Positions 1-8,131 of a stretch of DNA of 34,831 nucleotides are shown here, piece after piece. A program made the position numbers and the translations under genes. Each line of letters starts with the position of its first letter. The first letter of the stretch is position 1. The stretch is from Phycisphaeraceae bacterium (GTDB lineage Bacteria > Planctomycetota > Phycisphaerae > Phycisphaerales > Zrk34), in NCBI GenBank assembly GCA_028284925.1, contig JANQQT010000055.1, forward strand, positions 1 through 34,831, read 5' to 3'. The notes below the pieces were generated by a model that saw only the letters and a list, made by a program, of their open reading frames with translations, was not told the origin of the DNA and did no database searches.

Positions 1-1
1 G

Positions 2-553
2 GCGGACCACAGCAACCACTACCAGTACGGCCGATTCAACCCCCGCTCGCTGGTCGATCCCTTGGGTCTCGCAGCAGGGGACCTCCCGCCGGAACCGCCC
101 GGATACGACCCGGACACCTGGCCCCACGAGAAGAATCCGAAAGGCAGGGATGTGGTCACCGATCCAGAGACTGGGAAGACCTGGACCGCCCATCCTGAAG
201 ATCGAAGTCACTGGCGGCACTGGGACGTACAGACACCTAAAGGCGAGCAAAGCCGCTGGCCCGAGAAGAGCAAGAAGCCTTGGCCGAGCCAGAAGAAGCC
301 CCCTTATGGAGATCAATCCCCCGAGGACCCCAGCGGCGACAAGCCTCCAATCGATCTACCCGGAGATACCGAGAAGCGGAACATGGAATGCCCGGAGCCT
401 CCTCCTCCTCTTCCCTACCCCTTCCGCCAACCCCCTCCAATCGACGCTTCTCCGCTCTCTCACGTATATATTCATCCAGCGTCCGCCTCCCGGAATACGC
501 CTTGCGCACCCGATGAATACGCCAGAACAAGTACCCGCCCGCAACAATCATAA
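2..553 (+). CDS. C-terminal tail of an RHS-repeat protein with toxin-like end (5' truncated)
   Basis: The reading frame is open from the window edge. Its first residues (HYQYGRFNPRSLVDPLGL) match the end of the RHS-repeat core, where a Y-x-Y...NP...VDPxGL signature marks the border before a variable C-terminal toxin. The roughly 70 residues that follow are rich in Trp, His, Lys and Pro and include W-T-A-H-P-E-D and H-W-R-H-W-D-V-Q, then K-P-W-P and P-Y-G-D-Q-S. HWDVQ-type motifs occur in RHS and polymorphic-toxin tails, but I cannot name the toxin family with certainty. From about base 390 the frame runs antisense over the end of the neighbouring minus-strand gene, so the last 50 or so residues are probably not native. 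Most of the protein lies outside the window. RHS proteins are surface or secreted polymorphic toxins; no adjacent immunity gene is visible on this side. Confidence 0.6.
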   Translation, partial: ADHSNHYQYGRFNPRSLVDPLGLAAGDLPPEPPGYDPDTWPHEKNPKGRDVVTDPETGKTWTAHPEDRSHWRHWDVQTPKGEQSRWPEKSKKPWPSQKKPPYGDQSPEDPSGDKPPIDLPGDTEKRNMECPEPPPPLPYPFRQPPPIDASPLSHVYIHPASASRNTPCAPDEYARTSTRPQQS

Positions 554-1709
554 CGCCCAAAATCAGCGGCGCGTTCCATCCTCCACCCGATTGCCCCGGC
601 CCCTGAATAAACATCTGCTGACCCACAAATACCAGATAAGGCTTGCGCCCCCCGGAACTCGACGGCAACATCAAGCGCTTATAAAAACGCCCCACCAGGC
701 GAACACGCGAACCCGTCTGCCTCGTCAGATCATCGTGCATCTCCAAAACCGCTCGATCCGTCCGCGGAGGTTCAATCAAAAATACCAGTACATTATCCCG
801 ATTCGTCGTTTCTTGATACGACTTATTAGGCCGAATCAACACCGTCACCGCACGAACACCCTCCCATTTCTGATTCGTGATCTTCATCCTTTCCGCATCG
901 AGTAACGTCTGAAACTTCCCCTCGATCACAAACGCATCACCCCGAAACTCACTCGGCGACGCCCAGATTGCATCATAACTCGGCTCCACCCCACCTTTCG
1001 GCGCCGGCGACGCCCAGCCATCCGCATCCTCCAGTAACATGTTCAACGCCGCTTCATCGTATCGATCATCATCATCCCGCACCCCCGCCAGCAATTCCCT
1101 TTGCCGTGCATTCAACTTGGGTATCAGATCCCGCCGACTCTCATCCTTCGGTCCCGTCAACTTCGCCCCCCGCCCTACAAATACAAGATTCCCCTCCCCA
1201 TCCTGCCGTGGGATACGTTTATAAAACCGCCCCACCAACTCAATCTTCTGATCGGATTTATCAATGCGATCCAACGCGGTCTGCTCATATTCAAAAGGCT
1301 CCGTGAGATATACATGCAGGATATCCCGCTCCTTAAAAAACACCGCATCCGGATCTTCCCCAACCTGAACCTTGAATCCCACCACACCCGGTCGCCCCTG
1401 CACGCCACCCGGGATCAAACTCCGCAATACACCCCGTATCAAAAACAGTTTCCCACGATACTCCCCCGGTGTCTTGTGAATCGCCCCATAATCCGGAATC
1501 ATCGCCCCGCTCTGCGTATCAGGCCAACCCACTGCATGATCAATCAACGCCTCTATTCCCGCGCCCTCCAACGCACCACCGTCATCCACCACACCCGCCA
1601 ATGCCTTCTTCTCCGCATCACTCAGCTCCGGTATTCCCCCACCTTCCCCCAACGCCACAGATACAAGAAAAAACCCCAACAACAAACTGACTCGCACAAA
1701 CTTAAACAT
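237..1709 (-). CDS. Secreted, membrane-anchored protein with tandem duplicated domain; 3' end altered
   Basis: Not assigned to a known family. The start at 1709 is preferred over an upstream one because it gives a clean signal peptide (residues 1-20). Two related blocks follow, about residues 30-183 and 200-366: each has an acidic helix, a D/SYxAI...P-x-E-(Y/F)-R-G strand pair, and ends in R-F-Y-K-R...(L)VFVG, so the gene holds an internal duplication. A transmembrane segment lies at about 381-396, then a basic tail with a Glu run. After about residue 438 the frame is simply antisense to the RHS tail (bases 237-400), so the native C-terminus was probably lost in a rearrangement. The layout suggests a protein held in the inner membrane with both repeats in the periplasm. 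Function unknown. Confidence 0.7.
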   Translation of the reverse strand: MFKFVRVSLLLGFFLVSVALGEGGGIPELSDAEKKALAGVVDDGGALEGAGIEALIDHAVGWPDTQSGAMIPDYGAIHKTPGEYRGKLFLIRGVLRSLIPGGVQGRPGVVGFKVQVGEDPDAVFFKERDILHVYLTEPFEYEQTALDRIDKSDQKIELVGRFYKRIPRQDGEGNLVFVGRGAKLTGPKDESRRDLIPKLNARQRELLAGVRDDDDRYDEAALNMLLEDADGWASPAPKGGVEPSYDAIWASPSEFRGDAFVIEGKFQTLLDAERMKITNQKWEGVRAVTVLIRPNKSYQETTNRDNVLVFLIEPPRTDRAVLEMHDDLTRQTGSRVRLVGRFYKRLMLPSSSGGRKPYLVFVGQQMFIQGPGQSGGGWNAPLILGVMIVAGGYLFWRIHRVRKAYSGRRTLDEYIRERAEKRRLEGVGGRGREEEEEAPGIPCSASRYLRVDRLEACRRWGPRGIDLHKGASSGSAKASCSSRASGFARL

Positions 1710-1805
1710 GATGTATTCTACGCCTCCGTTGCCCCAAATGGCACACCCTTCATCCTTTGACGATCCAAACACAAATCAGTTCATACGAATCAACACACAG
1801 CGCCC

Positions 1806-1833
1806 TCGACAAGCCCAACCCAAAGGCTATACT
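1806..1833 (+). promoter_or_regulatory. Predicted promoter of tRNA-Leu
   Basis: TCGACA (1806-1811) and TATACT (1828-1833) are separated by 16 bases and end 43 bases before the tRNA. The match to a sigma70-type promoter is reasonable but prediction only. Confidence 0.4.
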
Positions 1834-1876
1834 ATGAGCCTCCACGAAATCACCATACACCAAAGTGATTTCATTC

Positions 1877-1962
1877 GCCCGGGTGGCGGAATTGGCAGAC
1901 GCGCAGCGTTGAGGTCGCTGTGGGAGTTAAATCCCGTGCTGGTTCGACTCCAGTCCCGGGCA
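1877..1962 (+). tRNA. tRNA-Leu (anticodon GAG)
   Basis: The 86-base gene folds as a class II tRNA. The 7-bp acceptor stem pairs GCCCGGG (1877-1883) with CCCGGGC (1955-1961), with discriminator A at 1962. The anticodon stem CAGCG/CGCTG encloses the loop TTGAGGT, giving anticodon GAG. A long variable arm (TGGGAGTTAAATCCCG) and a T arm with GGTTCGACTCC follow. The CCA end is not encoded. A strong terminator lies 40 bases downstream, so it is probably a single-gene transcript. Confidence 0.97.
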
Positions 1963-2001
1963 TTCGATCGGGAATACCGCCAATCATTCCCTCAAATGCT
2001 T

Positions 2002-2036
2002 AAAAAGCCGAGCAACACGCTCGGCTTTTTGCTTTT
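2002..2036 (+). terminator. Rho-independent terminator after tRNA-Leu
   Basis: AAAAAGCCGAGC (2002-2013) pairs perfectly with GCTCGGCTTTTT (2019-2030) around a 5-base loop, followed by further T residues. The A and T flanks make it potentially active in both directions. Confidence 0.9.
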
Positions 2037-2122
2037 ACATTCCCTTCACAAAACCACACACACACCCACCCACAAATCCACTAACATCAATCAACCAACC
2101 CACTAACACCAAGGCCTGCCTT

Positions 2123-3151
2123 ATGTCCCAACCCTTCACCAATCTGTTCTCGATCATCACCGCTCTCACCTTGCTTCATTCCGCCGGCATGGCAAACGCT
2201 CAGCCGCGCCCTCTCACCGCAACCCCCAAAACCCTTGCCAAAGACGCTCGCGAACTTATCAACAAACTTCAAAACGTCAAAACCACAAAACGCCACAAGT
2301 TCCAACTCCGCGATGACAAAAACGCCGGCATGGACTGCCTCAAGGTCTTCCAACCCAAACCCCGCGGCCCCATCTACGGCGTCTATCACAGCACCTCTCG
2401 TCGCGTCTTTCACCTGTACCTCGCCGTTGCCGACCCCAGCCTCACCAAATGGCGCCGCCTCACAACACTCGACACCCACGCCTCACAACCCACCATCCAC
2501 ATCACCAAAACCGGAGCCTGCATCCTCGCCTACGAAAGCGATGCACCAAACTCCGCCTGGGTTAGAATCCGCTACTACCCCAACCTCAAAGCACTGACCG
2601 CCTCAAAGTTTTCACATCAATTCGACATTCCCAGAACTCTCGCCCCAACCGCAGAAGGCACGCCCAGTTTCGAATCCGTCCAAATCAAAAACAATAACCC
2701 TACCTCCTCCATAATCAAACTCCGATTCCACTTCTTCAAACGCGTCTACGTCGACCAACTCGCCGAAGGAACCCTCACCAACTTCAAGTCCTGGAAAGCC
2801 GCCCCTCTCAACCAACTCAACAAAGCCTTCACCTCCCTCGGCGCACGCGGTAACATCGGCGACCGCGACCTCTTCACCTGGCGTGGCAAAACCTATTACC
2901 TCCAGGAAGTCCAGTTCAAACGACTCGACTGGTCCACCTGGCGTACCTTCCTCTGCGATGCACACGGGGCGCCCATTAAACAACTCTCCATCAAAACCCC
3001 CAACCAATCCACCGCCTTCTCCAACTCCACCGCCACACCCATCATCGCCCCCGACGGGACGCGTCACCTCATCGTCACCCACTTCATCCACTCCAAAGGC
3101 TCCGGCAAAAACGAACCCGGCCAGCTCCTTTACATCATCAACGAAAAGTAA
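2123..3151 (+). CDS. Secreted protein of unknown function
   Basis: The 342-residue product starts with a signal peptide (hydrophobic residues 7-20, likely cleavage after the ANA near residue 26). I recognise no family. The mature part is rich in Lys, Thr, Asn and aromatic residues, with repeated beta-strand-like patches (GPIYGVYHS, VFHLYLAVAD, THLIVTHF-type), which would suit an all-beta, possibly propeller-like fold; that is inference. Third-position C is high, as in most of the window. It lies alone between tRNA-Leu and a convergent cytochrome gene and is closed by a terminator 25 bases downstream. Confidence 0.8.
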   Translation: MSQPFTNLFSIITALTLLHSAGMANAQPRPLTATPKTLAKDARELINKLQNVKTTKRHKFQLRDDKNAGMDCLKVFQPKPRGPIYGVYHSTSRRVFHLYLAVADPSLTKWRRLTTLDTHASQPTIHITKTGACILAYESDAPNSAWVRIRYYPNLKALTASKFSHQFDIPRTLAPTAEGTPSFESVQIKNNNPTSSIIKLRFHFFKRVYVDQLAEGTLTNFKSWKAAPLNQLNKAFTSLGARGNIGDRDLFTWRGKTYYLQEVQFKRLDWSTWRTFLCDAHGAPIKQLSIKTPNQSTAFSNSTATPIIAPDGTRHLIVTHFIHSKGSGKNEPGQLLYIINEK

Positions 3152-3173
3152 CCTACACACCTTACAACCCAAT

Positions 3174-3202
3174 TAAAAAAAGCCCGCCAACTGACGGGCC
3201 TT
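3174..3202. terminator. Shared terminator between convergent genes
   Basis: GCCCG (3182-3186) pairs with CGGGC (3195-3199). An A run on the left gives a T7 tract for the minus-strand gene, and CCTTTCT follows on the plus strand. It sits between the stops at 3151 and 3237. Confidence 0.75.
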
Positions 3203-3236
3203 TCTCAATCACAAAATCAAACACCCCTACCCACGA

Positions 3237-3614
3237 TTACTTATGCACGTCATGGCACGCCTTACAATTCACCGCCTTTTTCAACGCCGCCGACGAACCA
3301 CCCTTACCCGCCGCAACACTTTCCGCAGCCGCAATCAAACGATCGCACAACTTCTTCCAACTCTTCGCATCACCTTTCGGCGGCTTGAGCTTCGCCATCG
3401 CCTTATACAATTTCACCAACTCAGCCTTCTCCGCCGCCGATGCCTGCCCCTTCAATACCTTCTTCACCAACGCCGTCTTCCCCTTATGGCCCTTCTTCAT
3501 CACATCACTGATCGTCAGCGACTTCGTCTCCTTCTTCGCCGCCACGACAACGCTGCCCACAAAAAGGCCCGCGGTCAACATACCCACCATTAAAACTGCT
3601 ACATATCTGCTCAT
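3237..3614 (-). CDS. Small secreted monohaem c-type cytochrome-like protein
   Basis: The product has 125 residues: a signal peptide (residues 1-26), a Lys/Ala-rich helical body and one haem-attachment motif C-K-A-C-H at 117-121, four residues before the end. The body has the look of a small four-helix periplasmic cytochrome with its CxxCH at the C-terminus, but the axial ligand cannot be assigned from sequence. The start at 3614 is chosen over 3620 because a GGAG lies 8 bases upstream of it and only 2 before the other. Electron carrier or haem-binding role is inference. Confidence 0.8.
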   Translation of the reverse strand: MSRYVAVLMVGMLTAGLFVGSVVVAAKKETKSLTISDVMKKGHKGKTALVKKVLKGQASAAEKAELVKLYKAMAKLKPPKGDAKSWKKLCDRLIAAAESVAAGKGGSSAALKKAVNCKACHDVHK

Positions 3615-3768
3615 CGTCATTACTCCGAAGTAGTCTGACAATTTCAAAACATGGTCGCCCCTATGCCGCCGAGTAACTCACCCGGTCACGACCGTACATT
3701 CATTCTAGCAAATCCCCACTCCCAACGACGCCGGTAATCCCACGATTGCATCCAATTCTAACACCCAC

Positions 3769-4353
3769 TCAAATCTCCGGTGCAGGCCACGGCCCCCCCG
3801 CTCCTCCGTCCCAATCCCCTCTACCCAATTTCTCCAACGCCTCCTCAGCCCCCTCAGCAAAGTCAACCAAACCCCGATACTGCTCCCGTACAAACCCTTC
3901 CCTAACCGCATGATCTAAAAAAGTCCTGATATGCCCGTAATACCCACCAACATCCAAAACCACACACCGCTTCTGATGAATATTCAGTTGTGACCACGTC
4001 AGCACCTCAAACAATTCCTCCAGCGTCCCCAACCCACCCGGCAACGCAATAAACCCCTTCGACAACTCGGCCATCAATGCCTTACGCTCGTGCATGGACC
4101 CTACCACATGCAACTTGCTCAACCCCATGTGCGCCACTTCCACCTTGTTCAACGCCTCCGGGATCACACCCACCACCTCCCCCCCAACTTCCATCGCCGC
4201 ATCAGCCACCACACCCATCAACCCCACCGAACCGCCTCCAAATACCAATCGAATTCCCTTCTCACCCAACATCCTCCCTAGCTCCTTCGCAGCCTTCTTA
4301 TACCCTTCATCCCCACCAAGTTGCGACCCACAAAACACGCATACGCTATCCAT
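3769..4353 (-). CDS. LOG family protein (nucleoside 5'-monophosphate phosphoribohydrolase)
   Basis: The 194-residue product has the full LOG signature: a Rossmann start (VCVFCGSQ), GGGSVGLMG, the M-x-x-R-K catalytic region (SMHERKALM) and the P-G-G-x-G-T-x-x-E motif (PGGLGTLEE). Members split cytokinin riboside or other nucleoside monophosphates into base and ribose 5-phosphate; in bacteria the real substrate is often uncertain. Length is typical. It is cytoplasmic and not clearly in an operon: the next upstream minus-strand gene stops 170 bases away. Confidence 0.93.
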   Translation of the reverse strand: MDSVCVFCGSQLGGDEGYKKAAKELGRMLGEKGIRLVFGGGSVGLMGVVADAAMEVGGEVVGVIPEALNKVEVAHMGLSKLHVVGSMHERKALMAELSKGFIALPGGLGTLEELFEVLTWSQLNIHQKRCVVLDVGGYYGHIRTFLDHAVREGFVREQYRGLVDFAEGAEEALEKLGRGDWDGGAGGPWPAPEI

Positions 4354-4523
4354 ATAACAAACTTTCTTCTTTAAGTATTCACCTGATCGACACCTGAGCC
4401 AACCGTAGGACGCTCAATCCCCAACGCCATTTGGCACGCGCTCGTCATCCCCGGCACTACCCGCAGTCACCTTCGGCGTCACACAACTCTCATCAAAACG
4501 GCAAAGATCGGAATACACACTCC

Positions 4524-5882
4524 CTACTTTTCCAACCTCTTAATATAAACATTCGCAAACTGCACCCGATCCCCATGATGCTGCAAGGCAATCGGCCCCT
4601 TCTTCTTCACGCCCGGCAAACGCGCCTCCTTAATCACCACCTTCCCGTTCAATTCCACCGTCAGCCGCTCACCCACCATCGTAATAACAAAACGATTCCA
4701 CTTACCCAACGGCGCATCCGCCTTCACACGTGGCGTAACCCCCTTCCTCACCTCTGTCGACTGCTTACCGTCATTCCGATACCCATACACTTCACCCGAA
4801 CCAATAGGCCAACACCAGATATTCACCTGACTCTTCGATGACCCCCTCAGATAAATCCCGCTGTCCCCTGCATCCATCACTTCCACCGTCTTACGCTTCC
4901 CATCCTTATCCAACGCATAAGTTCCATCTTTCAAAACAACCGGCCGCCGTCGCGTCACAGCCTTCCCATTCAATCGCCAATCCACAATCAACACAAAATC
5001 CCCATACGCCTCCTTCGTCCACAAGTGCTTATCCTTCGCCTCACTCTTGCCGTCATAATCCAGAATCCAGTCCCGCGATCGCCAGTGCCCCTCATGCCCC
5101 TTCTCCGCCCGCCATCCCGTCAAATCCCGCCCGTTATACAAGCTCACAAAACCTTCATCCTTACTCGCCACATCCGCCCCTTTCGCCCCCGTCGATGGCA
5201 ACTCCTTAATCCGAATGTTCCGAAAGTGAACCTCCGACCCCTCCGACTCCAGACAGATATACCCCTTACGAGGCGTGGACTTCGTCCCGCCAGAAACCAC
5301 CTTCCCATTCACCGCCAATTTGATCACACCATTTTGGCAGACCACTCGATAATGATTCCACTGCCCAGCCGGCTTACACCGCCACTCGCTCGGCAGGCAT
5401 CGCATCGCCCCGAACGGATGCGGCCGATCAGGCTTAAACCGTGCCCCGTGAATCGCAAACACATCACCATGACTCGTATAACTCTTCGTATTTCGACCAT
5501 CCAGAATCTGTACCTCAATCGACCGCGAAAACGGCACACCCCGAGAGGTAATCGCATCCGCCCACACAAACAACCCCGCATTCCCCTTCGGCTTAATGTG
5601 CTTCCACTCCAGCTCCAGCACAAAATTCTCATACATCCGGTCCGTCCGCATCACGCCCGTCGGCTTACCACTGCACACAATCATCCCCTCCCGCACCTTC
5701 CACGTCGCATCCGAACAATTCACATTCACCCACCCCTTCAAATCTTTACCATTAAACAAATCCACAAAACCCGCCTCTTGACCCCCAACCTTCGTCTTCT
5801 CTGCCAGGCAAATCCCAACCCAACTCCCAAACACCATCACCCCCGTGACCAATACCAACGCTACCCACTTATTGCCTCGCAT
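4524..5882 (-). CDS. Secreted protein with two DUF1080 (3-keto-disaccharide hydrolase-type) domains
   Basis: The 452-residue product has a signal peptide and two consecutive DUF1080 (PF06439) domains. Each opens with the family's F-(V)-x-L-(F/Y)-N-G-(K/R)-D-L-x-G-W signature and carries the N/D-A/S-G-(L/I) strand (GNAGLFVW in the first, DSGIYLRG in the second) and a closing V-x-F-x-N-(I/V) strand. This concanavalin-like fold binds glycans; several members hydrolyse 3-keto-glycosides. The start at 5882 is preferred because AGGAG sits 8 bases upstream. Likely role: extracytoplasmic sugar breakdown, with the second domain perhaps for binding. Confidence 0.9.
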   Translation of the reverse strand: MRGNKWVALVLVTGVMVFGSWVGICLAEKTKVGGQEAGFVDLFNGKDLKGWVNVNCSDATWKVREGMIVCSGKPTGVMRTDRMYENFVLELEWKHIKPKGNAGLFVWADAITSRGVPFSRSIEVQILDGRNTKSYTSHGDVFAIHGARFKPDRPHPFGAMRCLPSEWRCKPAGQWNHYRVVCQNGVIKLAVNGKVVSGGTKSTPRKGYICLESEGSEVHFRNIRIKELPSTGAKGADVASKDEGFVSLYNGRDLTGWRAEKGHEGHWRSRDWILDYDGKSEAKDKHLWTKEAYGDFVLIVDWRLNGKAVTRRRPVVLKDGTYALDKDGKRKTVEVMDAGDSGIYLRGSSKSQVNIWCWPIGSGEVYGYRNDGKQSTEVRKGVTPRVKADAPLGKWNRFVITMVGERLTVELNGKVVIKEARLPGVKKKGPIALQHHGDRVQFANVYIKRLEK

Positions 5883-5981
5883 GCCTGCTACTCCTGTTAG
5901 CAAAGTTCTTACAAAAGTACGATAATCTCCCACGCTGATCGCTCGCAAGTCCATTACGTCATATATTCGGATCATACCAAT

Positions 5982-6644
5982 TCAATCCCACCAAAAATAC
6001 CAAATGGATGAATTCATCAAGTTACCACCCAGGGCGGAAATACTCGCACATCCCTGTTCGACAAGATCATGACAATACAAAAACTGCTCCATCGCTAATG
6101 CCATGGCCGCCTCATCACTGCTTGGGGGACAACCTACATTTGCCTCCAACAAATCACAACCAATCACAAGTATCTTGGCCTTATACTTCGCCTCCCAATA
6201 TCGCCAGATTGCACAATGGATCTCAGGCCCCGGACATTCGTTTCCCCCACCAAAGTTAAGTACGGCTAGAATCTTCCAATTGCGATCCACATGAACCCTT
6301 ATAGCCAACACCCTTTTCTTTACGTCGCCCGTAATCGGATTTGGCGAAAGCGTGTATAGCAAAGGGGGACGCTTCACTTCGCCAACCCACTCACCCAGTA
6401 AATTCTCAACACTCATGCCACGCTCGGATTCAAACTTCCTACACCTGTCTTCGAACCACGCCTCAACATCAACGTCCTCCGATTTCCTTACGATCTCATC
6501 CAACGATACCTTCCTCTCTTCAATCTGAAAATCCAGACGATCCCGCAACTCCAGTGGTCCACACAACAGCGTTCTTTCGTCAGAGTCCAATTCACTCACC
6601 ACCGTGTCTAAAGCTCTATTCCCATCCAGTTCAAAAATTTCCAT
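5982..6644 (-). CDS. DUF4253 domain protein
   Basis: The 220-residue product ends in a clear DUF4253 domain (about residues 105-220): VHVDRNWKILAVLNFGG, CPGPEIHCAIWRYWEAKY, a Cys-rich ILVIGCDLLEANVGCPPSS stretch, and the closing EQFLYC...VEQGC...SSIWYFWWD. Its function is unknown. ATG at 6644 has GGAGG four bases upstream. Codon use is less C-rich than the flanking genes, and it sits next to a frameshifted gene and an integrase remnant, which suggests accessory DNA. No signal peptide, so cytoplasmic. Confidence 0.85.
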   Translation of the reverse strand: MEIFELDGNRALDTVVSELDSDERTLLCGPLELRDRLDFQIEERKVSLDEIVRKSEDVDVEAWFEDRCRKFESERGMSVENLLGEWVGEVKRPPLLYTLSPNPITGDVKKRVLAIRVHVDRNWKILAVLNFGGGNECPGPEIHCAIWRYWEAKYKAKILVIGCDLLEANVGCPPSSDEAAMALAMEQFLYCHDLVEQGCASISALGGNLMNSSIWYFWWD

Positions 6645-6778
6645 ATTGCCTCCAAACACCTGCGTACCGTCGAAAACAACGAACAAGCAACTGCCGGATC
6701 CTAACACAAATGAGGACGGACAATGGGTAACAGGTCCGCGCAACCCGTTGACCCGCAGCCAGCCCAGTCCGACTCGTT

Positions 6779-7352
6779 TTAACTTTCCGATTCTCGAGTC
6801 CTACCCCAATCTCGTCCGAGAAAGCGTCCTAACCAATCCCTGGCGTCTTTGTCTTCCCCGACAAAGACTTTCTTTCTTCGGGGTCCATCCACTATATAAG
6901 GGCCAACGTGAACAACGATCGTTATCACCAGTGTTGACCGCCTTCTGCAGGATAAGCGAGACTTGCCCGCGTACGATCATCTTATTTCGTCGCAACCCAA
7001 ATAAGCTAAATGTTACTTTGATTTGCTCTTCCCCCAATCGCAATGACCAGCCGCCGAAGAGATGATAGGTAAAAAAACAAATCAGGATGAGCTCCGCCAC
7101 CCAGAACAATGACGCAAACCAAGGTGAAACGGGTTCACCAAAAATGGACGTATCTCCATAAAACACATCAAGAATCATGATCCAACAGAATGTCGACCAG
7201 ACGCTCAAAATCATCAGCACAAACGGAATGGCCGCCCAGAACCGGGGCTGCTTATACCGTATCAAGTACCGACCTCTGCCGCACGAATAAACCTCGAACC
7301 CCTTAGGGGCTTCAATCCCTGCCCTCAATCCACCATAATCGGTAATCTCCAC
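6779..7352 (-). pseudogene. Two-TM membrane protein, frameshifted near its C-terminus
   Basis: The frame opens at a GTG (7352) with AGGAG 11 bases upstream. Two hydrophobic segments (about residues 38-64 and 83-99) and a GWSLRLGEEQI strand region recall small bacterial proteins with a PH-like or DUF-type fold; no family is assigned. In frame, the product ends at 6801 with a Ser/Arg-rich tail. Another frame entered at the TATATA tract (6893-6899) gives a far more protein-like end (IVDGPRRKKVFVGEDKDARD, then WLGRFLG) stopping at 6779. Loss of two bases from a longer TA run would explain this. It could also be a read error. Confidence 0.6.
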
Positions 7353-7778
7353 GCGAATTTATGCTCCTGAACTATTCTTCTTGACATCGTCCAAACCTGT
7401 TATCCACTCGCACTTTAAGCTCAGACAATAACTTTAGATGAAATGAATTTGGACTCATCCATCCCACCACTTGCCCATCACATTATCCTAACAATGGCAA
7501 TCGAGTTTCCGGCACACCATCCCGGTTGATCACCCTGGCTCGTGCCGGAGATTCTGTGTCATTAACCAAGACCTTTGACCTGATCATCGATGCGTTTCAT
7601 GTTTTCACCGACGAGAACATCGAGTTTCCAGATGTCATATTCGTGGTTTTTGTGGTTTTTGTAGATGACTTTTTTTGCGAACGTCATAAATCTTTCGTTC
7701 TCGATCCCTGAGATCGAGTTCTTGTACGACTTTTCCTTGCGTATAATGGTATGTCATTGTTTTGCGCGAGACCTCGCG
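7353..7778. other. Decayed intergenic region
   Basis: No gene here can be supported. An 8-bp inverted repeat TCCGGCAC/GTGCCGGA lies at 7508-7515 and 7542-7549, and 7647-7667 holds a tandem repeat of TGGTTTTTG. On the minus strand a 41-residue frame at 7562-7687 (KNHEYDIWKLDVLVGENMKR) looks protein-like but has no good ribosome binding site; it may be a piece of a lost gene. The region lies between the frameshifted membrane protein and the integrase remnant. Confidence 0.4.
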
Positions 7779-8014
7779 CTATGTCTTCAAGTCTCTTGGC
7801 ATGACCGTCCTGGCTTTGCTTTCGACGATTGAGAACGGATTAACGAATTTGTTGTGCGACATGGATCTGTCGCTGGGTGGGATGGCGAGCTCGGCCGTTG
7901 GCTGCGCACCACGCTCTCCGAGGTAATGGCATAGCCATCCAGTTCCACGAACGCAGAATCCGTACTGTCCTTTCTCGCTTACTTCAGATACTTGGGGATC
8001 TTTTTGGTCGCCAT
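7779..8014 (-). pseudogene. Remnant of an integrase/recombinase N-terminus
   Basis: The frame starts MATKKIPKYLK at 8014 with an intact AAAGGAG seven bases upstream, then hits a stop. The same frame continues DSAFVELDGYA, and a different frame takes over with HYLGERGAQ and AELAIPP. Joined, these follow the N-terminal pattern K-K-x-P-K-Y...AFVxL-(N/D)-G-x-x-HYLG-x-x-G seen in planctomycete tyrosine recombinases and transposases (recalled pattern, not searched). At least one stop and one frameshift separate the pieces and the catalytic domain is missing. The location just beyond tRNA-Lys fits a tRNA-targeted element. Assignment is tentative. Confidence 0.42.
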
Positions 8015-8035
8015 GATGCGGCTCCTTTCTAGGCG

Positions 8036-8057
8036 AAACGTATCAGATGATACGTTT
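8036..8057. promoter_or_regulatory. Perfect 22-bp palindromic site upstream of the integrase remnant
   Basis: AAACGTATCA (8036-8045) and TGATACGTTT (8048-8057) are perfect inverse complements around GA. The site ends 22 bases before the remnant start codon, where an operator of a mobile-element regulator would be expected. It lacks a T tract, so it is not a terminator. Confidence 0.5.
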
Positions 8058-8131
8058 TCAAACTTGGCTAGAGCCGCACCGTCACGACGGCGGGTATGTG
8101 TAAGTAATACATTCAGCGCGTTTTATGTCAA

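Noticed and set aside
4416..4523. Short open minus frame after the DUF1080 stop (SVYSDLCRF...VTPKVTAG)
   Set aside because: Looks protein-like but has no credible start and only about 35 codons; may be a remnant.
7526..7711. 61-residue plus-strand frame with Val/Phe-rich centre
   Set aside because: Caused by the TGGTTTTTG repeat; no ribosome binding site, and the minus strand of the same bases looks more protein-like.
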